Assembly: GCF_031458095.1 (NCBI RefSeq)
Contig: NZ_JAVDXU010000001.1
Location: 1,798,001 to 1,862,000 of the forward strand
Source: Pelomonas saccharophila_A
GTDB lineage: Bacteria; Pseudomonadota; Gammaproteobacteria; Burkholderiales; Burkholderiaceae_C
Length of the DNA stretch: 64,000 nucleotides
Reading direction: 5' to 3'
Made by a program: the position numbers and the translations under genes
Shown here: positions 32,549 to 40,478 of the stretch, one piece after another
Position numbering within the stretch: position 1 is the stretch's first letter
Layout of the letters: each line of letters starts with the position of its first letter
The notes under the pieces: model-generated
The model's input: only the letters and a program-made list of their open reading frames with translations
Told to the model about the DNA's origin: nothing
Databases searched by the model: none

Positions 32549-32662
32549 GAAGACTTTGAAGCGGGCGCGTCACTGCGCCGCGCGAAGGCGGGATCATGGC
32601 GAAGCCTGAGGGCCTGAGCCTCCCGGGAAAGCCCTAGCGTGTGCTCGGTGCCATCACCAATG

Positions 32663-32688
32663 AAAAACGGGCCGCTTTCGCGGCCCGT
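32663..32688 (-). terminator. Rho-independent terminator of the first porin
   Basis: On the minus strand: a 9-bp perfect stem (ACGGGCCGC / GCGGCCCGT) with loop GAAA followed by TTTTT. It lies 38 bases beyond the stop of the porin at 32726. Confidence 0.85.
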
Positions 32689-32725
32689 CGTCGTGATGCC
32701 TGCGAGGCCTGGCCTCGCATCGACA

Positions 32726-33892
32726 TCAGAAGCGGTGACGCAGACCCACCATCGCGCCGCCACGCTTGCTGGCAGCATTCAGGAAGCGAACCTGGCCATC
32801 CAACCTCGTGTAGTCGGCCTCGAGGTAGGCGTCCGTGCGCTTGGAGAACGCATAGTCGAGCACGACAGCGAAGAAGTCGGCCTTGGAGGTGCTGTTAGCG
32901 GTCGTCGAGAGTGCCAGCGGAGCAAGCGCCAGCCCGTAGTGGGTCTGCTTGCTGATCCATGCATTGGCACCGATGTTCAGCTGAGGGGTCAGCTGATAAG
33001 TGGCGCCGACCATGTACATGGTGCGGGTCTTGATGTCCGCTGAGTTGTTGTTGAAGATGCTGGCGCCCAGCAGACCGCTGGTGTAGCTGCCGCGAGTGGT
33101 CAACGCAACCCGGAAATTGCCGTTGGCATCGGCAACCGCAGCCGGCGAGGTGATCAGGTCCGAAATGCGGTCGAACTTGTTTTCGCCCCACGACGCATGC
33201 ACATACAGCGGGCCGTCGGTGTAGGACGCACCCAGGACCGTGGCCTTGATCTTCTTGCCGGTCTGCTCGGTCGCCTGCAGATAAGCGCCGCCTGCACCGA
33301 ACTTGCCGTCGTTGTAGCGCACCAGGCCGCCGATGGTCTTGTTCGGCAGGGAAGCCGCAGCCCCGGACTGGCCTTCGCCTGCACTCACCTGCACTTCGCC
33401 ATAGATATTGCCGACCTGGACGAGGTACTTGACCATATTGTCCTGACGGGCGGCCATGGCCATGCCGATTTCGGGCTTGTACGCCTCGATGTAGGGCGAA
33501 TAACGGAAGGAAGCAAAGGTCGACGTATAGACGTCAAACAGGATGTTGTATTGGCGGCCCAGACGAATCTGACCGAAATCGCTGGACTGCAGGCCAACCC
33601 AGGCCTGGCGCCAGAATTCAGCAGCGGCGACCGCGCCGGTATCCGAGCTCAGGCGGTGCTCCATGTTCACCAGGGCCTTCAAACCGCCGCCCATGTCTTC
33701 GGTGACATTCACGCCCAAGCGGCTTTGGGACATGCCGCCGGGAATCAGCTGCTTCTGGGCGACACCCGGGTTGGCATTGGTGGTGTAACGCGTAGCAGCG
33801 TCCACGATGCCATACAGGGTCACGCTGGACTGGGCCCAAGCGGCGGAAGTGCTGGCGGCCAGAACGGCAACTGCAAAGGTTGCTTTTTTCAT
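32726..33892 (-). CDS. Gram-negative porin
   Basis: A 388-residue outer-membrane porin of the betaproteobacterial trimeric type (Porin_4/OmpC-like). It has the signal peptide MKKATFAVAVLAASTSAAWA, mature start QSSVTLYGIVDAATRY, the conserved SRLGVNVTEDMGGGLKA and the constriction-side motif FGQIRLGRQYN. The terminal GLRHRF carries the C-terminal Phe needed for assembly by the BAM complex. The start at 33892 has AGGAGA upstream. It has its own terminator and probably its own promoter. Confidence 0.92.
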   Translation of the reverse strand: MKKATFAVAVLAASTSAAWAQSSVTLYGIVDAATRYTTNANPGVAQKQLIPGGMSQSRLGVNVTEDMGGGLKALVNMEHRLSSDTGAVAAAEFWRQAWVGLQSSDFGQIRLGRQYNILFDVYTSTFASFRYSPYIEAYKPEIGMAMAARQDNMVKYLVQVGNIYGEVQVSAGEGQSGAAASLPNKTIGGLVRYNDGKFGAGGAYLQATEQTGKKIKATVLGASYTDGPLYVHASWGENKFDRISDLITSPAAVADANGNFRVALTTRGSYTSGLLGASIFNNNSADIKTRTMYMVGATYQLTPQLNIGANAWISKQTHYGLALAPLALSTTANSTSKADFFAVVLDYAFSKRTDAYLEADYTRLDGQVRFLNAASKRGGAMVGLRHRF

Positions 33893-34018
33893 CAAGGTTG
33901 TCTCCTGCGAAGAAAGGTGAACCTTTTTATTCTCAGGGATGCGCTCTGCCATAACCGCGGGTCTGTTGTTGATTACCCACAGCAATTCCCCTGTCTCATG
34001 CGGGACAAGGGAATAGAC

Positions 34019-34046
34019 AAAAGAAAAGCCGCCCGAAGGCGGCTTG
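34019..34046 (-). terminator. Rho-independent terminator of the second porin
   Basis: On the minus strand an 8-bp stem AAGCCGCC / GGCGGCTT with the stable tetraloop TTCG, followed by TTCTTTT. It lies 38 bases after the stop of the porin at 34084. Confidence 0.85.
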
Positions 34047-34083
34047 GCTGAGTCGGCAGCGGCCCGAGGGCCGCGGGGCGTCA

Positions 34084-35106
34084 TCAGAAGCTGTGGCGAA
34101 CGCCGACGTCGAAGCCGCTGGACTTCTGACCGTTGGCAGTGGCCGCCGGAGCGCCACCGACAGCGAAGCGCGCGCCGCCGCTGTTCTTCAGGTTGGAGTA
34201 GGTCGTGTACAGCGCGGTACGCTTGGACAGGTTGTAGATGTAACCTGCGGCGAGCAGCTTGCCTTGGCCGATGCCGGTGTAGCCGGTCTCGCCGGTGATC
34301 TTGGCATCGGTGTACGAGCCCCACAGCTGGCCCTGGCCCAGAGGCGCCGTCAGCGACGCGGTCCAGACCTTCTCCTTGCGAGCCTGGTACTTGGATTCCG
34401 TGTACGACAGCGACGGACGAACCACGCCGAAGTCGAAGGCGCCGCCGATCGAGGCCAGCTTGAACTTGTCGCTGTCATTCGCGTTGGACGTGTTGGCATA
34501 GGCGCCCGACACGTGTAGGGGGCCCTGCTTGTAGCCCAGGCGAACCGACTGGCCCTTGTTGGTGCCCACGCCTTCACCGGCGGAGACATCCACGCCGCCG
34601 TAGAAGCCGCCGAGGTTGTTCGGCAGGGAGTACGACGCCAGGTTGTCGGCACGGCCGAACGAGGTGCCGTTGCCGCTGCCCAGGTTGCTGTACAGCACGC
34701 TGACGCTGCCCAGACCGGTGAATGCGGTCGGGTCGAAGTCTTCAATGTGCAGGCGCGAGACGGTCTTGTTGCGACCCAGACGCACTTCACCGAAATCGCC
34801 GCTCAGGCTGACGGTCGCACGGCGGCCCCAGAAGGCGCTGCCGCCACCGGCGACGCCCGTATCGGTGTCGACTTGGGATTCCAGCCAGAAGCCAGCCTTC
34901 AGGCCGCCACCGAGATCTTCGGTGCCGCGCACGCCGAGACGGCTGGTGTTCAGGCCACTGGAGTCCAGCTTCTTGACCGTCAGGCTGCCGGTCTTGACGT
35001 ACTTGAGGTCGGCATCCAGGACGCCGAACAGGGTGACGGAGGATTGCGCAACGGCTGCGCCGCCGGTCAGACCGAGGACGGCCAGGGCAATCAGAGCTTT
35101 CTTCAT
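34084..35106 (-). CDS. Gram-negative porin
   Basis: A 340-residue porin of the same family as its neighbour: signal MKKALIALAVLGLTGGAAVA, mature start QSSVTLFGVLDADLKYV, SRLGVRGTEDLGGGLKAGF, FGEVRLGRNKT and terminal GVRHSF. The two porins are clearly different in sequence and length, so they are old paralogues rather than a recent tandem duplication. A TAGGAG ribosome-binding site precedes the ATG. Each has a separate terminator, so they are independent units. Confidence 0.93.
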   Translation of the reverse strand: MKKALIALAVLGLTGGAAVAQSSVTLFGVLDADLKYVKTGSLTVKKLDSSGLNTSRLGVRGTEDLGGGLKAGFWLESQVDTDTGVAGGGSAFWGRRATVSLSGDFGEVRLGRNKTVSRLHIEDFDPTAFTGLGSVSVLYSNLGSGNGTSFGRADNLASYSLPNNLGGFYGGVDVSAGEGVGTNKGQSVRLGYKQGPLHVSGAYANTSNANDSDKFKLASIGGAFDFGVVRPSLSYTESKYQARKEKVWTASLTAPLGQGQLWGSYTDAKITGETGYTGIGQGKLLAAGYIYNLSKRTALYTTYSNLKNSGGARFAVGGAPAATANGQKSSGFDVGVRHSF

Positions 35107-35302
35107 TCGATACTCCTAGGTATTCATCCGAGACGCCGGTCGAACGCGACTCAACGACTCACCTCCTGTGAGGAAGTGGGCGTATTCCACCAGAGCTTGG
35201 GGGTCCTCGGGAATTCACGGATATGAAATTGTGTGTTGCCGTTGCTGGTCCACAACGTCATCCCTAGTTCATGATTCATTCATGGAAACACTGCTTAACT
35301 GA

Positions 35303-35965
35303 ATGCATCCGCCTGCAAGCCCTACCCATCCACGTCGACTGACCTTCACGGACCGCTTGCTCGGCGCCCTGGACTCGGGTCTGCGCACGGTCTTTGCGCC
35401 CACCCGCCCCGCCCGACCGTCACCGGCCACGGGCGTGCAGGCGCCCACCTTGAGCCCGCTGGAAATGCGCGAAGCCGGAGCGCTGATGCGCGTCAACCAT
35501 GTCGGCGAAATCTGCGCCCAGGCCCTGTATCAGTCGCAGGCCCTTTTCAGCCGCAGCGAGGAATTGCGACACCATTTCGAAGGCGCCGCTGAAGAAGAAC
35601 TCGACCATCTCGCGTGGACGGCCGACCGCATCGCCGAGCTCGGCACCCATACCAGCCACCTGGCACCGCTCTGGTGGGCCGGCGCCTTCGCCTGGGGCAG
35701 CCTGGCCGGCCTGGCGGGCGATAGATGGAGCCTGGGCTTTGTCGTCGAGACCGAACGCCAGGTCGAAGCCCATCTGGCCTCGCACCTGGACCGGCTGCCC
35801 GCCGAGGACGCCCCGTCCCGGGCCATCGTGGACCAGATGAAGCGCGAGGAGGCCGAGCATGCCGACGCGGCGCTCGCCGCCGGCGCGCTGCCCCTGCCCT
35901 CACCCATCCAGGAGCTGATGCGTGCGGCGGCCAAGGTCATGACGACCGTGGCCCACCGGGTTTGA
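35303..35965 (+). CDS. coq7: 3-Demethoxyubiquinol 3-hydroxylase Coq7
   Basis: A 220-residue di-iron hydroxylase of ubiquinone biosynthesis. The carboxylate and histidine ligands lie in LMRVNHVGEICA (Glu69), AAEEELDHLAW (Glu99, His102), VVETERQVEAHL and REEAEHADAA. It hydroxylates 5-demethoxyubiquinol. The first 45 residues are a variable extension. No Shine-Dalgarno is evident before the ATG. It converges directly on the OsmC-family gene, with adjoining stops. Confidence 0.93.
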   Translation: MHPPASPTHPRRLTFTDRLLGALDSGLRTVFAPTRPARPSPATGVQAPTLSPLEMREAGALMRVNHVGEICAQALYQSQALFSRSEELRHHFEGAAEEELDHLAWTADRIAELGTHTSHLAPLWWAGAFAWGSLAGLAGDRWSLGFVVETERQVEAHLASHLDRLPAEDAPSRAIVDQMKREEAEHADAALAAGALPLPSPIQELMRAAAKVMTTVAHRV

Positions 35966-36403
35966 TCAGACTTCGGCGACCTCGAAGGAAGTGCTGATGG
36001 CCGAGGTCTTGGCCAGCATGGCCGTGGCCGAGCAGTACTTCTCGTGCGACAGCGCGACGGCGCGCTCGACGATCTCGGGCTTGAGGCCCTTGCCGCTGAC
36101 GACGAAGTGGAAATGGATGGCCGTGAAGACCTTGGGGTCGCTGGTGGCGCGCTCGGCCTTCAGCGTCACCTTGCAGCCGCGCACATCGTGGCGGCCGCGC
36201 TTGAGGATGAGCACGACGTCATAGGCCGTGCAGCCGCCGGTACCCGCCAGCACGGTTTCCATCGGCCGGGGCGCCAGGTTGCGGCCGCCACCATCAGGCG
36301 CACCATCCATGGACAGCACATGACCGCTGCCGGTCTCGGCCACGAAGCTCATGCCACTCGGCCCCTCAGGACCCAACCAACTGACGGTGCATTCCATGCT
36401 CAT
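35966..36403 (-). CDS. OsmC family protein
   Basis: A 145-residue OsmC/Ohr-fold protein with the two conserved redox cysteines: Cys58 in AGTGGCTAYDVV and Cys124 in SHEKYCSATAML. The subgroup without strong stress specificity (YhfA-like) fits the length and the HEKYC motif. These proteins reduce organic hydroperoxides or related thiol substrates in the cytoplasm. An alternative ATG lies six bases downstream. Confidence 0.87.
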   Translation of the reverse strand: MSMECTVSWLGPEGPSGMSFVAETGSGHVLSMDGAPDGGGRNLAPRPMETVLAGTGGCTAYDVVLILKRGRHDVRGCKVTLKAERATSDPKVFTAIHFHFVVSGKGLKPEIVERAVALSHEKYCSATAMLAKTSAISTSFEVAEV

Positions 36404-36438
36404 CTAGAGTCAAAGCTCCAATTCGTTCACGAAAAATA

Positions 36439-36467
36439 TTGCAGCGCAGCATAACTCGGCGCTAAAC
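36439..36467 (+). promoter_or_regulatory. Candidate promoter of the small RNA
   Basis: TTGCAG at 36439-36444 and CTAAAC at 36462-36467, separated by 17 bases. Both boxes are imperfect. Initiation would fall near 36475, just at the 36478-36493 palindrome. Confidence 0.35.
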
Positions 36468-36477
36468 TGCTTCCCAA

Positions 36478-36493
36478 GCGAAAACGTTTTCGC
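36478..36493. promoter_or_regulatory. 16-bp perfect palindrome, LacI/GalR-type operator candidate
   Basis: GCGAAAACGTTTTCGC is a perfect palindrome with a central CG, the pattern bound by LacI/GalR-family regulators such as PurR. It sits at the predicted start of the small RNA and 147 bases before ilvA. The regulator is not in the window. Confidence 0.45.
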
Positions 36494-36529
36494 ACCGATT
36501 GTCTCCTCCACCGCCTCCATGGTGGATTC

Positions 36530-36562
36530 AACCCGAGCTTGCAAGAGCTCGGGTTTTTTTTC
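36530..36562 (+). terminator. Strong intrinsic terminator
   Basis: A 10-bp perfect stem AACCCGAGCT / AGCTCGGGTT, loop TGCAAG, followed by a run of T. It points in the direction of ilvA but lies upstream of it, so it ends a separate short transcript or attenuates one. Confidence 0.85.
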
Positions 36563-36601
36563 GCCGAAGGCAGACAGCGGCGCCGCTTGAAGGGTTCCCC
36601 C

Positions 36602-36607
36602 TATCAT
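36602..36607 (+). promoter_or_regulatory. Candidate -10 box for ilvA
   Basis: TATCAT 33 bases before the ilvA ATG and downstream of the terminator, which would give ilvA its own transcript. The -35 region is poor. Confidence 0.4.
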
Positions 36608-36639
36608 GCGGCGCCGCAACAAGACTGTTTGGAGACCCG

Positions 36640-38223
36640 ATGAGCTCGCCTTCGCGACGCCGCCCGTCCGCCGCCAAGGCGCAGACGCCCCAGGTGCCCG
36701 CGATGCTGCCGCCCGGCAGCAGCTATCTGCAGCGAATTCTGAACGCCCGGGTCTACGACGTCGCCCGCGAAACCACGCTCAGCCAGGCCCCCAAGCTGTC
36801 CAAGCGCCTGTCCAACAAGGTCTGGCTCAAGCGCGAGGACGAGCAGGACGTCTTCAGCTTCAAGCTGCGCGGCGCCTACAACAAGATGGCCCATCTGACG
36901 CCCGAGCAGCGCGCCGCTGGCGTCATCTGTGCATCGGCCGGCAACCACGCCCAGGGCGTGGCCCTGTCGGCCAAGAAGCTCGGCTGCCGCGCCGTCATCG
37001 TGATGCCAGTGACGACACCCCAGGTCAAGGTCGACGCCGTACGCGGTCATGGCGGCGAGGTCGTGCTCTTCGGCGAAAGCTTCACCGACGCCTATGGCCA
37101 CGCCAAGGAGCTGGAAAGCGCGCAAGGCCTGACCTTTGTCCACCCCTTCGACGACCCGGACGTCATCGCCGGCCAGGGCACCATCGCCATGGAGCTGCTG
37201 CGCCAGCATCCCGGCCCCATCGACGCCATCTTCGTCGCCATCGGCGGCGGCGGCCTGATCTCGGGCGTCGCCGCCTACGTCAAGGCCCTGCGTCCCGAGA
37301 TCAAGATCATCGGCGTGCAGACGACCGACTCCGACGCCATGCTGCGCTCGGTCAGGGCCGGCAAGCGCGTGACGCTGACCGACGTTGGCCTGTTCGCCGA
37401 CGGCACCGCCGTCAAGCTGGTCGGCGAGGAGACCTTCCGCATCGCCCGCGAACTGGTCGACGACTACATCGTCGTCGACACCGACGCCGTCTGCGCCGCC
37501 ATCAAGGACGTCTTCGAGGACACCCGCTCCATCCTGGAACCCTCGGGCGCCATGAGCGTCGCCGCCGTCAAGCAGTACGCGGCCACGACCGGCGCCAAGG
37601 GCCAGACCCTGGTGGCCATCACCTGCGGCGCCAACATGAATTTCGACCGCCTGCGTTTCGTCGCCGAGCGCGCCGAGGTCGGCGAGCATCGCGAGGCCCT
37701 GTTCGCCGTCACCATCCCCGAGGCGCGCGGCAGCTTCAAGCGCTTCTGCGAGCTGCTGGGCCCGCGCAGCGTCACCGAGTTCAACTACCGCATCGCCGAC
37801 GCCAAGGTCGCCCACATCTTCGTCGGCATCGCCATCTCCAAGCCCGACGAGGCCGCCAAGCTGGCCCGCACCTTCAGCAAGGCCGGCTTCGAGACCCTGG
37901 ACCTGACCAACGATGAACTCGCCAAGCAGCATGTCCGTCACATGGTGGGCGGGCGCAGCGAGCTGGCCCGCCACGAGCGCCTCTACCGCTTCGTCTTCCC
38001 GGAGCGGCCGGGCGCGCTGATGCGCTTTCTGTCCAGCATGCACCCGGACTGGAACATCAGCCTGTTCCACTACCGCAACCAGGGCGCCGACTACGGCCGC
38101 ATCCTCGTCGGCATCCAGGTTCCCAAGGGCGACGCCGCTGCGCTGAGGCAGTTTCTGGACGGCTTGAACTACCCCTTCGAGGACGAAACCGCCAATCCGG
38201 TCTACCGCTTGTTCCTGGCTTGA
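36640..38223 (+). CDS. ilvA: Threonine dehydratase, biosynthetic
   Basis: A 527-residue PLP enzyme converting threonine to 2-oxobutanoate, the first step to isoleucine. The PLP lysine is Lys75 in FSFKLRGAYNKM, and the phosphate loop is AIGGGGLISG. Two C-terminal ACT-like regulatory domains (from about residue 350, e.g. GSFKRFCELLG and RPGALMRFLSSM) mark the isoleucine-inhibited biosynthetic form. The ATG at 36640 has GGAG five bases upstream. The N-terminal 25 residues are a basic Ser/Arg/Ala-rich extension. Confidence 0.94.
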   Translation: MSSPSRRRPSAAKAQTPQVPAMLPPGSSYLQRILNARVYDVARETTLSQAPKLSKRLSNKVWLKREDEQDVFSFKLRGAYNKMAHLTPEQRAAGVICASAGNHAQGVALSAKKLGCRAVIVMPVTTPQVKVDAVRGHGGEVVLFGESFTDAYGHAKELESAQGLTFVHPFDDPDVIAGQGTIAMELLRQHPGPIDAIFVAIGGGGLISGVAAYVKALRPEIKIIGVQTTDSDAMLRSVRAGKRVTLTDVGLFADGTAVKLVGEETFRIARELVDDYIVVDTDAVCAAIKDVFEDTRSILEPSGAMSVAAVKQYAATTGAKGQTLVAITCGANMNFDRLRFVAERAEVGEHREALFAVTIPEARGSFKRFCELLGPRSVTEFNYRIADAKVAHIFVGIAISKPDEAAKLARTFSKAGFETLDLTNDELAKQHVRHMVGGRSELARHERLYRFVFPERPGALMRFLSSMHPDWNISLFHYRNQGADYGRILVGIQVPKGDAAALRQFLDGLNYPFEDETANPVYRLFLA

Positions 38224-38255
38224 GTTGAAATGCGGGGTCTGACAACGCCTGCGCC

Positions 38256-39329
38256 ATGACCGTCGCCCAACAGTCGCTCATCTCACCCACCGCCAATCCC
38301 GAGCTGGAAAAGGCCTTGCGCGACCGCGTCGACCGGCGCTCGGCCATTGCCGGCGGCCTGGGAGAACTGGAGCCGCTGGCCGTGCGCCTCGGGCTTGTGC
38401 AGAACAGCCTGACACCGCGCTTCCGCGACCCCGTCCTCGCGCTGTTTGCCTCCGACCACGGTCTGGTCGTCGATGGTGTTGGCGCCCAGTGGGGCCGTGC
38501 GACCAAGGACCAGGTGCAGATGGCCCTGCACGCCCAGTTGCCGGTATCGGTGTTCTCGCGCCTGCAAGGTCTGCATCTGACGGTCGTCGATTGCGGCGTC
38601 GCCGAGAACCTGCCGCCTCATGCCCGGCTGCTGGCGCGCAAGGTCTCGCACGGCACGCGCAATGCACGCACCGCCCATGCCATGAGCGTCGAGCAGGCCC
38701 ATGCCGGCGTGCGCGTCGGCATGGAGATCGCCGACAACCTGCCCGGCAATGTGCTGGCCTGCGCCGCCATGGGCCAGGGCTCGCCCGAGTGCGCGGCGCT
38801 GATCCTGGCCCGGCTGTCGGACCAATCGGTGCGCGACTTCGTCGTCTCCGGCCCCACCATGCGCCAGGACGACCTCGTCCATCTGCTCGACGTGCTGCAC
38901 GGCGCCCTGGCCCGGCATCGCGACGCCAAGGACCCCATGGACATCCTCGCGGCCTTTGGCGGCCACGAGATCGCCGTCATGGTCGGCGCCATGCTGGTCG
39001 CGGCCAGCAAGCGCAGCCTCATCATCGTGGACGGCATCGCCGCCTGCGCGGCCCTGAAGCTGGCCTCGCTGATCTGCGCGCCGGTCACGGACTACGCCGT
39101 GTTCTGCCGCAGCCATGTGCACCGCGGCCTGGACGAAGCCCTGGCCCTCTTCCACGCCTCGGCCCTGCTGGAGCTCGGCATGGACAGCGCCGACGGCACC
39201 GGCGCCGCCCTGGCCTGGCCCATGATCCGCGCCGCGGCGGCCCTGCTGACCGACCTGCACGAGGTGGCCGAGGCCCGCGTCGCGGCTCGGCCTGAACCCG
39301 GCGCCCACGTGCCAACGTTGGGCGCCTGA
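38256..39329 (+). CDS. CobT-like phosphoribosyltransferase, divergent
   Basis: A 357-residue protein with the overall pattern of nicotinate-nucleotide:dimethylbenzimidazole phosphoribosyltransferase: FASDHGLVVDGVGAQW, LTVVDCGVAEN, DPMDILAAFGGHEIAVMVGA, IIVDGIAACAALKLA, LLELGMDSADGTGAALAW. Two stretches differ from typical CobT. The GEMGIGNTT segment is replaced by CAAMGQGSPEC (about 169-179), and the LGEGTGA segment reads SADGTGA with Asp313 where CobT has its proposed catalytic Glu. It may act on a different base or be a non-CobT paralogue. It starts 32 bases after ilvA in the same direction. A hairpin (39300-39326) without a T-run lies over its end. Confidence 0.65.
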   Translation: MTVAQQSLISPTANPELEKALRDRVDRRSAIAGGLGELEPLAVRLGLVQNSLTPRFRDPVLALFASDHGLVVDGVGAQWGRATKDQVQMALHAQLPVSVFSRLQGLHLTVVDCGVAENLPPHARLLARKVSHGTRNARTAHAMSVEQAHAGVRVGMEIADNLPGNVLACAAMGQGSPECAALILARLSDQSVRDFVVSGPTMRQDDLVHLLDVLHGALARHRDAKDPMDILAAFGGHEIAVMVGAMLVAASKRSLIIVDGIAACAALKLASLICAPVTDYAVFCRSHVHRGLDEALALFHASALLELGMDSADGTGAALAWPMIRAAAALLTDLHEVAEARVAARPEPGAHVPTLGA

Positions 39330-39348
39330 ACTCGGCACCGCTGTCGTT

Positions 39349-40002
39349 TCAGCGCTGCTGCTGCTGCAATTCCTCGTTGCGGGTCGGCGGCGAGGCCTGG
39401 TTGGCCGGCGGCGCACCATAGACCGAAGGCATGGTGGCGGACACCGGCGGCGGCACATTGGCGCGCAGCGGCACGCCCTGCGCATTCTGTGAAGGGTTAG
39501 GCGGCGGATTCGGATTGCCACCCAGCACGACGGGCGACGGCGCGGCGGGCGCCAGGGCACCCGTGGCCGCAGCCGCGGGCGGGCTGATCTGCAGCACCTG
39601 GCTGGGCGCCTGGCCAAGCCGGCCGAGGCTGGCACTGCGCACGTCCACTCGCAACAAACGCAGCTCGCCATCGACGGCGGCGCCGACGCGCACCGTGCGC
39701 GCCACACCGTCCACTTCGATCAGCGCCACCCCCTCGCCGGCTTCGGCTGCCTTGGCGTTCTTGGGCGCCACCACGCCGAGCAGGCGCAGCCGCGTCGAGG
39801 CGGCGACCTCAGGCTCGGGCGCGGTCTCGGCGACCGTCACGCCCAGCAAACGGCTCAGGTCGACCGAGCCGCCGCGCGCCTCGCCCGCCGGCAGCACCGA
39901 AGCCGGCATGGGCAGGGGCCGCGCGAGCAGCTGCAGGCTCCAGTAAGCCACCGAGCCGCCCAGCAGCAGCCACACCGTAAACGACATCGTTCGAGCAAGC
40001 AT
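39349..40002 (-). CDS. gspC: Type II secretion inner-membrane protein GspC
   Basis: A 217-residue bitopic protein with one membrane helix near the N-terminus (VWLLLGGSVAYWSLQLLA) and the homology-region domain (about residues 70-125: LRLLGVV...GVALIEVDGVARTVRVG...LLRVDV) that contacts GspD. A Pro/Gln-rich tail replaces the PDZ or coiled-coil domain seen in longer GspCs. It is divergent from gspG across 53 bases, an arrangement in which C is separated from the main gsp run. Confidence 0.82.
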   Translation of the reverse strand: MLARTMSFTVWLLLGGSVAYWSLQLLARPLPMPASVLPAGEARGGSVDLSRLLGVTVAETAPEPEVAASTRLRLLGVVAPKNAKAAEAGEGVALIEVDGVARTVRVGAAVDGELRLLRVDVRSASLGRLGQAPSQVLQISPPAAAATGALAPAAPSPVVLGGNPNPPPNPSQNAQGVPLRANVPPPVSATMPSVYGAPPANQASPPTRNEELQQQQR

Positions 40003-40009
40003 GGCCCAT

Positions 40010-40015
40010 TATGAT
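40010..40015 (+). promoter_or_regulatory. Candidate -10 box for the gspG operon
   Basis: TATGAT in the short gspC-gspG divergent gap. It overlaps the in-frame ATG at 40011, an argument for the downstream gspG start at 40056. Confidence 0.4.
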
Positions 40016-40055
40016 GGCCCGCTCATCGCTGCCCAGCGCTCCTACGCTCCCTGAC

Positions 40056-40478
40056 ATGCGCCGTTCCTCTCTCGCCCGCGGCTTCACGCTGATCGAACTG
40101 CTGGTCGTGCTCGTCATCATCGGCGTGCTCGCGGCCCTCGTCGTGCCCAATGTGCTGGATCGGGCCGAGGACGCCCGCGTCACTGCCGCCCGCACCGACG
40201 TCAACAACCTGATGCAGGCCCTCAAGCTCTACAAGCTCGACAACCAGCGTTACCCGAGCTCCGAGCAGGGCCTGGACGCCCTCGTGCACAAGCCGACCGC
40301 CGGCACGCCGCCGCCGAACTGGAAGCCCTATCTCGAGAAGCTGCCCAACGACCCCTGGGGCCACCCCTATCAATTCGCCAACCCGGGCGTGAAGGGTGAG
40401 GTCGATGTCTACAGCTTTGGCGCCGATGGCCGCGCCGGCGGCGAGGGTCGTGACGCCGACATTGGCTCCTGGCAATAA
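40056..40478 (+). CDS. gspG: Major pseudopilin GspG
   Basis: A 140-residue prepilin with leader MRRSSLARG, cleavage before FTLIELLVVLVIIGVLAALV and Glu at mature position 5. The C-terminal calcium-binding loop of T2SS major pseudopilins is present (DVYSFGADGRAGGEGRDADIGSW), as is LPNDPWGHPYQF. It polymerises into the periplasmic pseudopilus that drives secretion. ATG at 40056 gives the normal short leader; ATGs at 40011 and 40014 overlap a likely -10 box. First gene of gspGHIJKLMNDEF. Confidence 0.94.
   Translation: MRRSSLARGFTLIELLVVLVIIGVLAALVVPNVLDRAEDARVTAARTDVNNLMQALKLYKLDNQRYPSSEQGLDALVHKPTAGTPPPNWKPYLEKLPNDPWGHPYQFANPGVKGEVDVYSFGADGRAGGEGRDADIGSWQ

Larger units (their letters stand above)
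36476..36562 (+). ncRNA. Candidate small RNA with anti-Shine-Dalgarno hairpin loop
   Basis: A stretch of about 87 bases with no plausible gene, ending in a strong intrinsic terminator. It contains a 6-bp hairpin (TCCACC / GGTGGA, 36507-36526) whose 8-base loop carries CCTCC at 36514-36518, and a further CTCCTCC at 36503-36509 just before the stem. CCUCC-loop small RNAs with a terminal intrinsic hairpin are known in Alpha- and Betaproteobacteria, so the architecture fits a small RNA that could pair with ribosome-binding sites. It could instead be an attenuated leader of ilvA, whose ATG is 78 bases past the terminator. The 5' end is inferred. Confidence 0.5.

Noticed and set aside
32726..35106. 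The two adjacent porins considered as a recent tandem duplication
   Set aside because: They differ in length and throughout most of the barrel sequence, and have unrelated terminators. They are older paralogues.
36519..36590. A short frame starting ATGGTGGATTC before ilvA, considered as an attenuator leader peptide
   Set aside because: It runs through the terminator hairpin and encodes no cluster of Ile, Val, Leu or Thr codons, so classical attenuation is not supported.
36499..36639. N-terminal extension of ilvA from 36499
   Set aside because: It would place the intrinsic terminator inside the coding region and begins with a proline-rich stretch. GGAG at 36631-36634 supports the ATG at 36640.
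39300..39326. GGCGCCCA/TGGGCGCC hairpin at the end of the CobT-like gene, considered as a terminator
   Set aside because: There is no T-run on either strand and the stem lies within the coding sequence.
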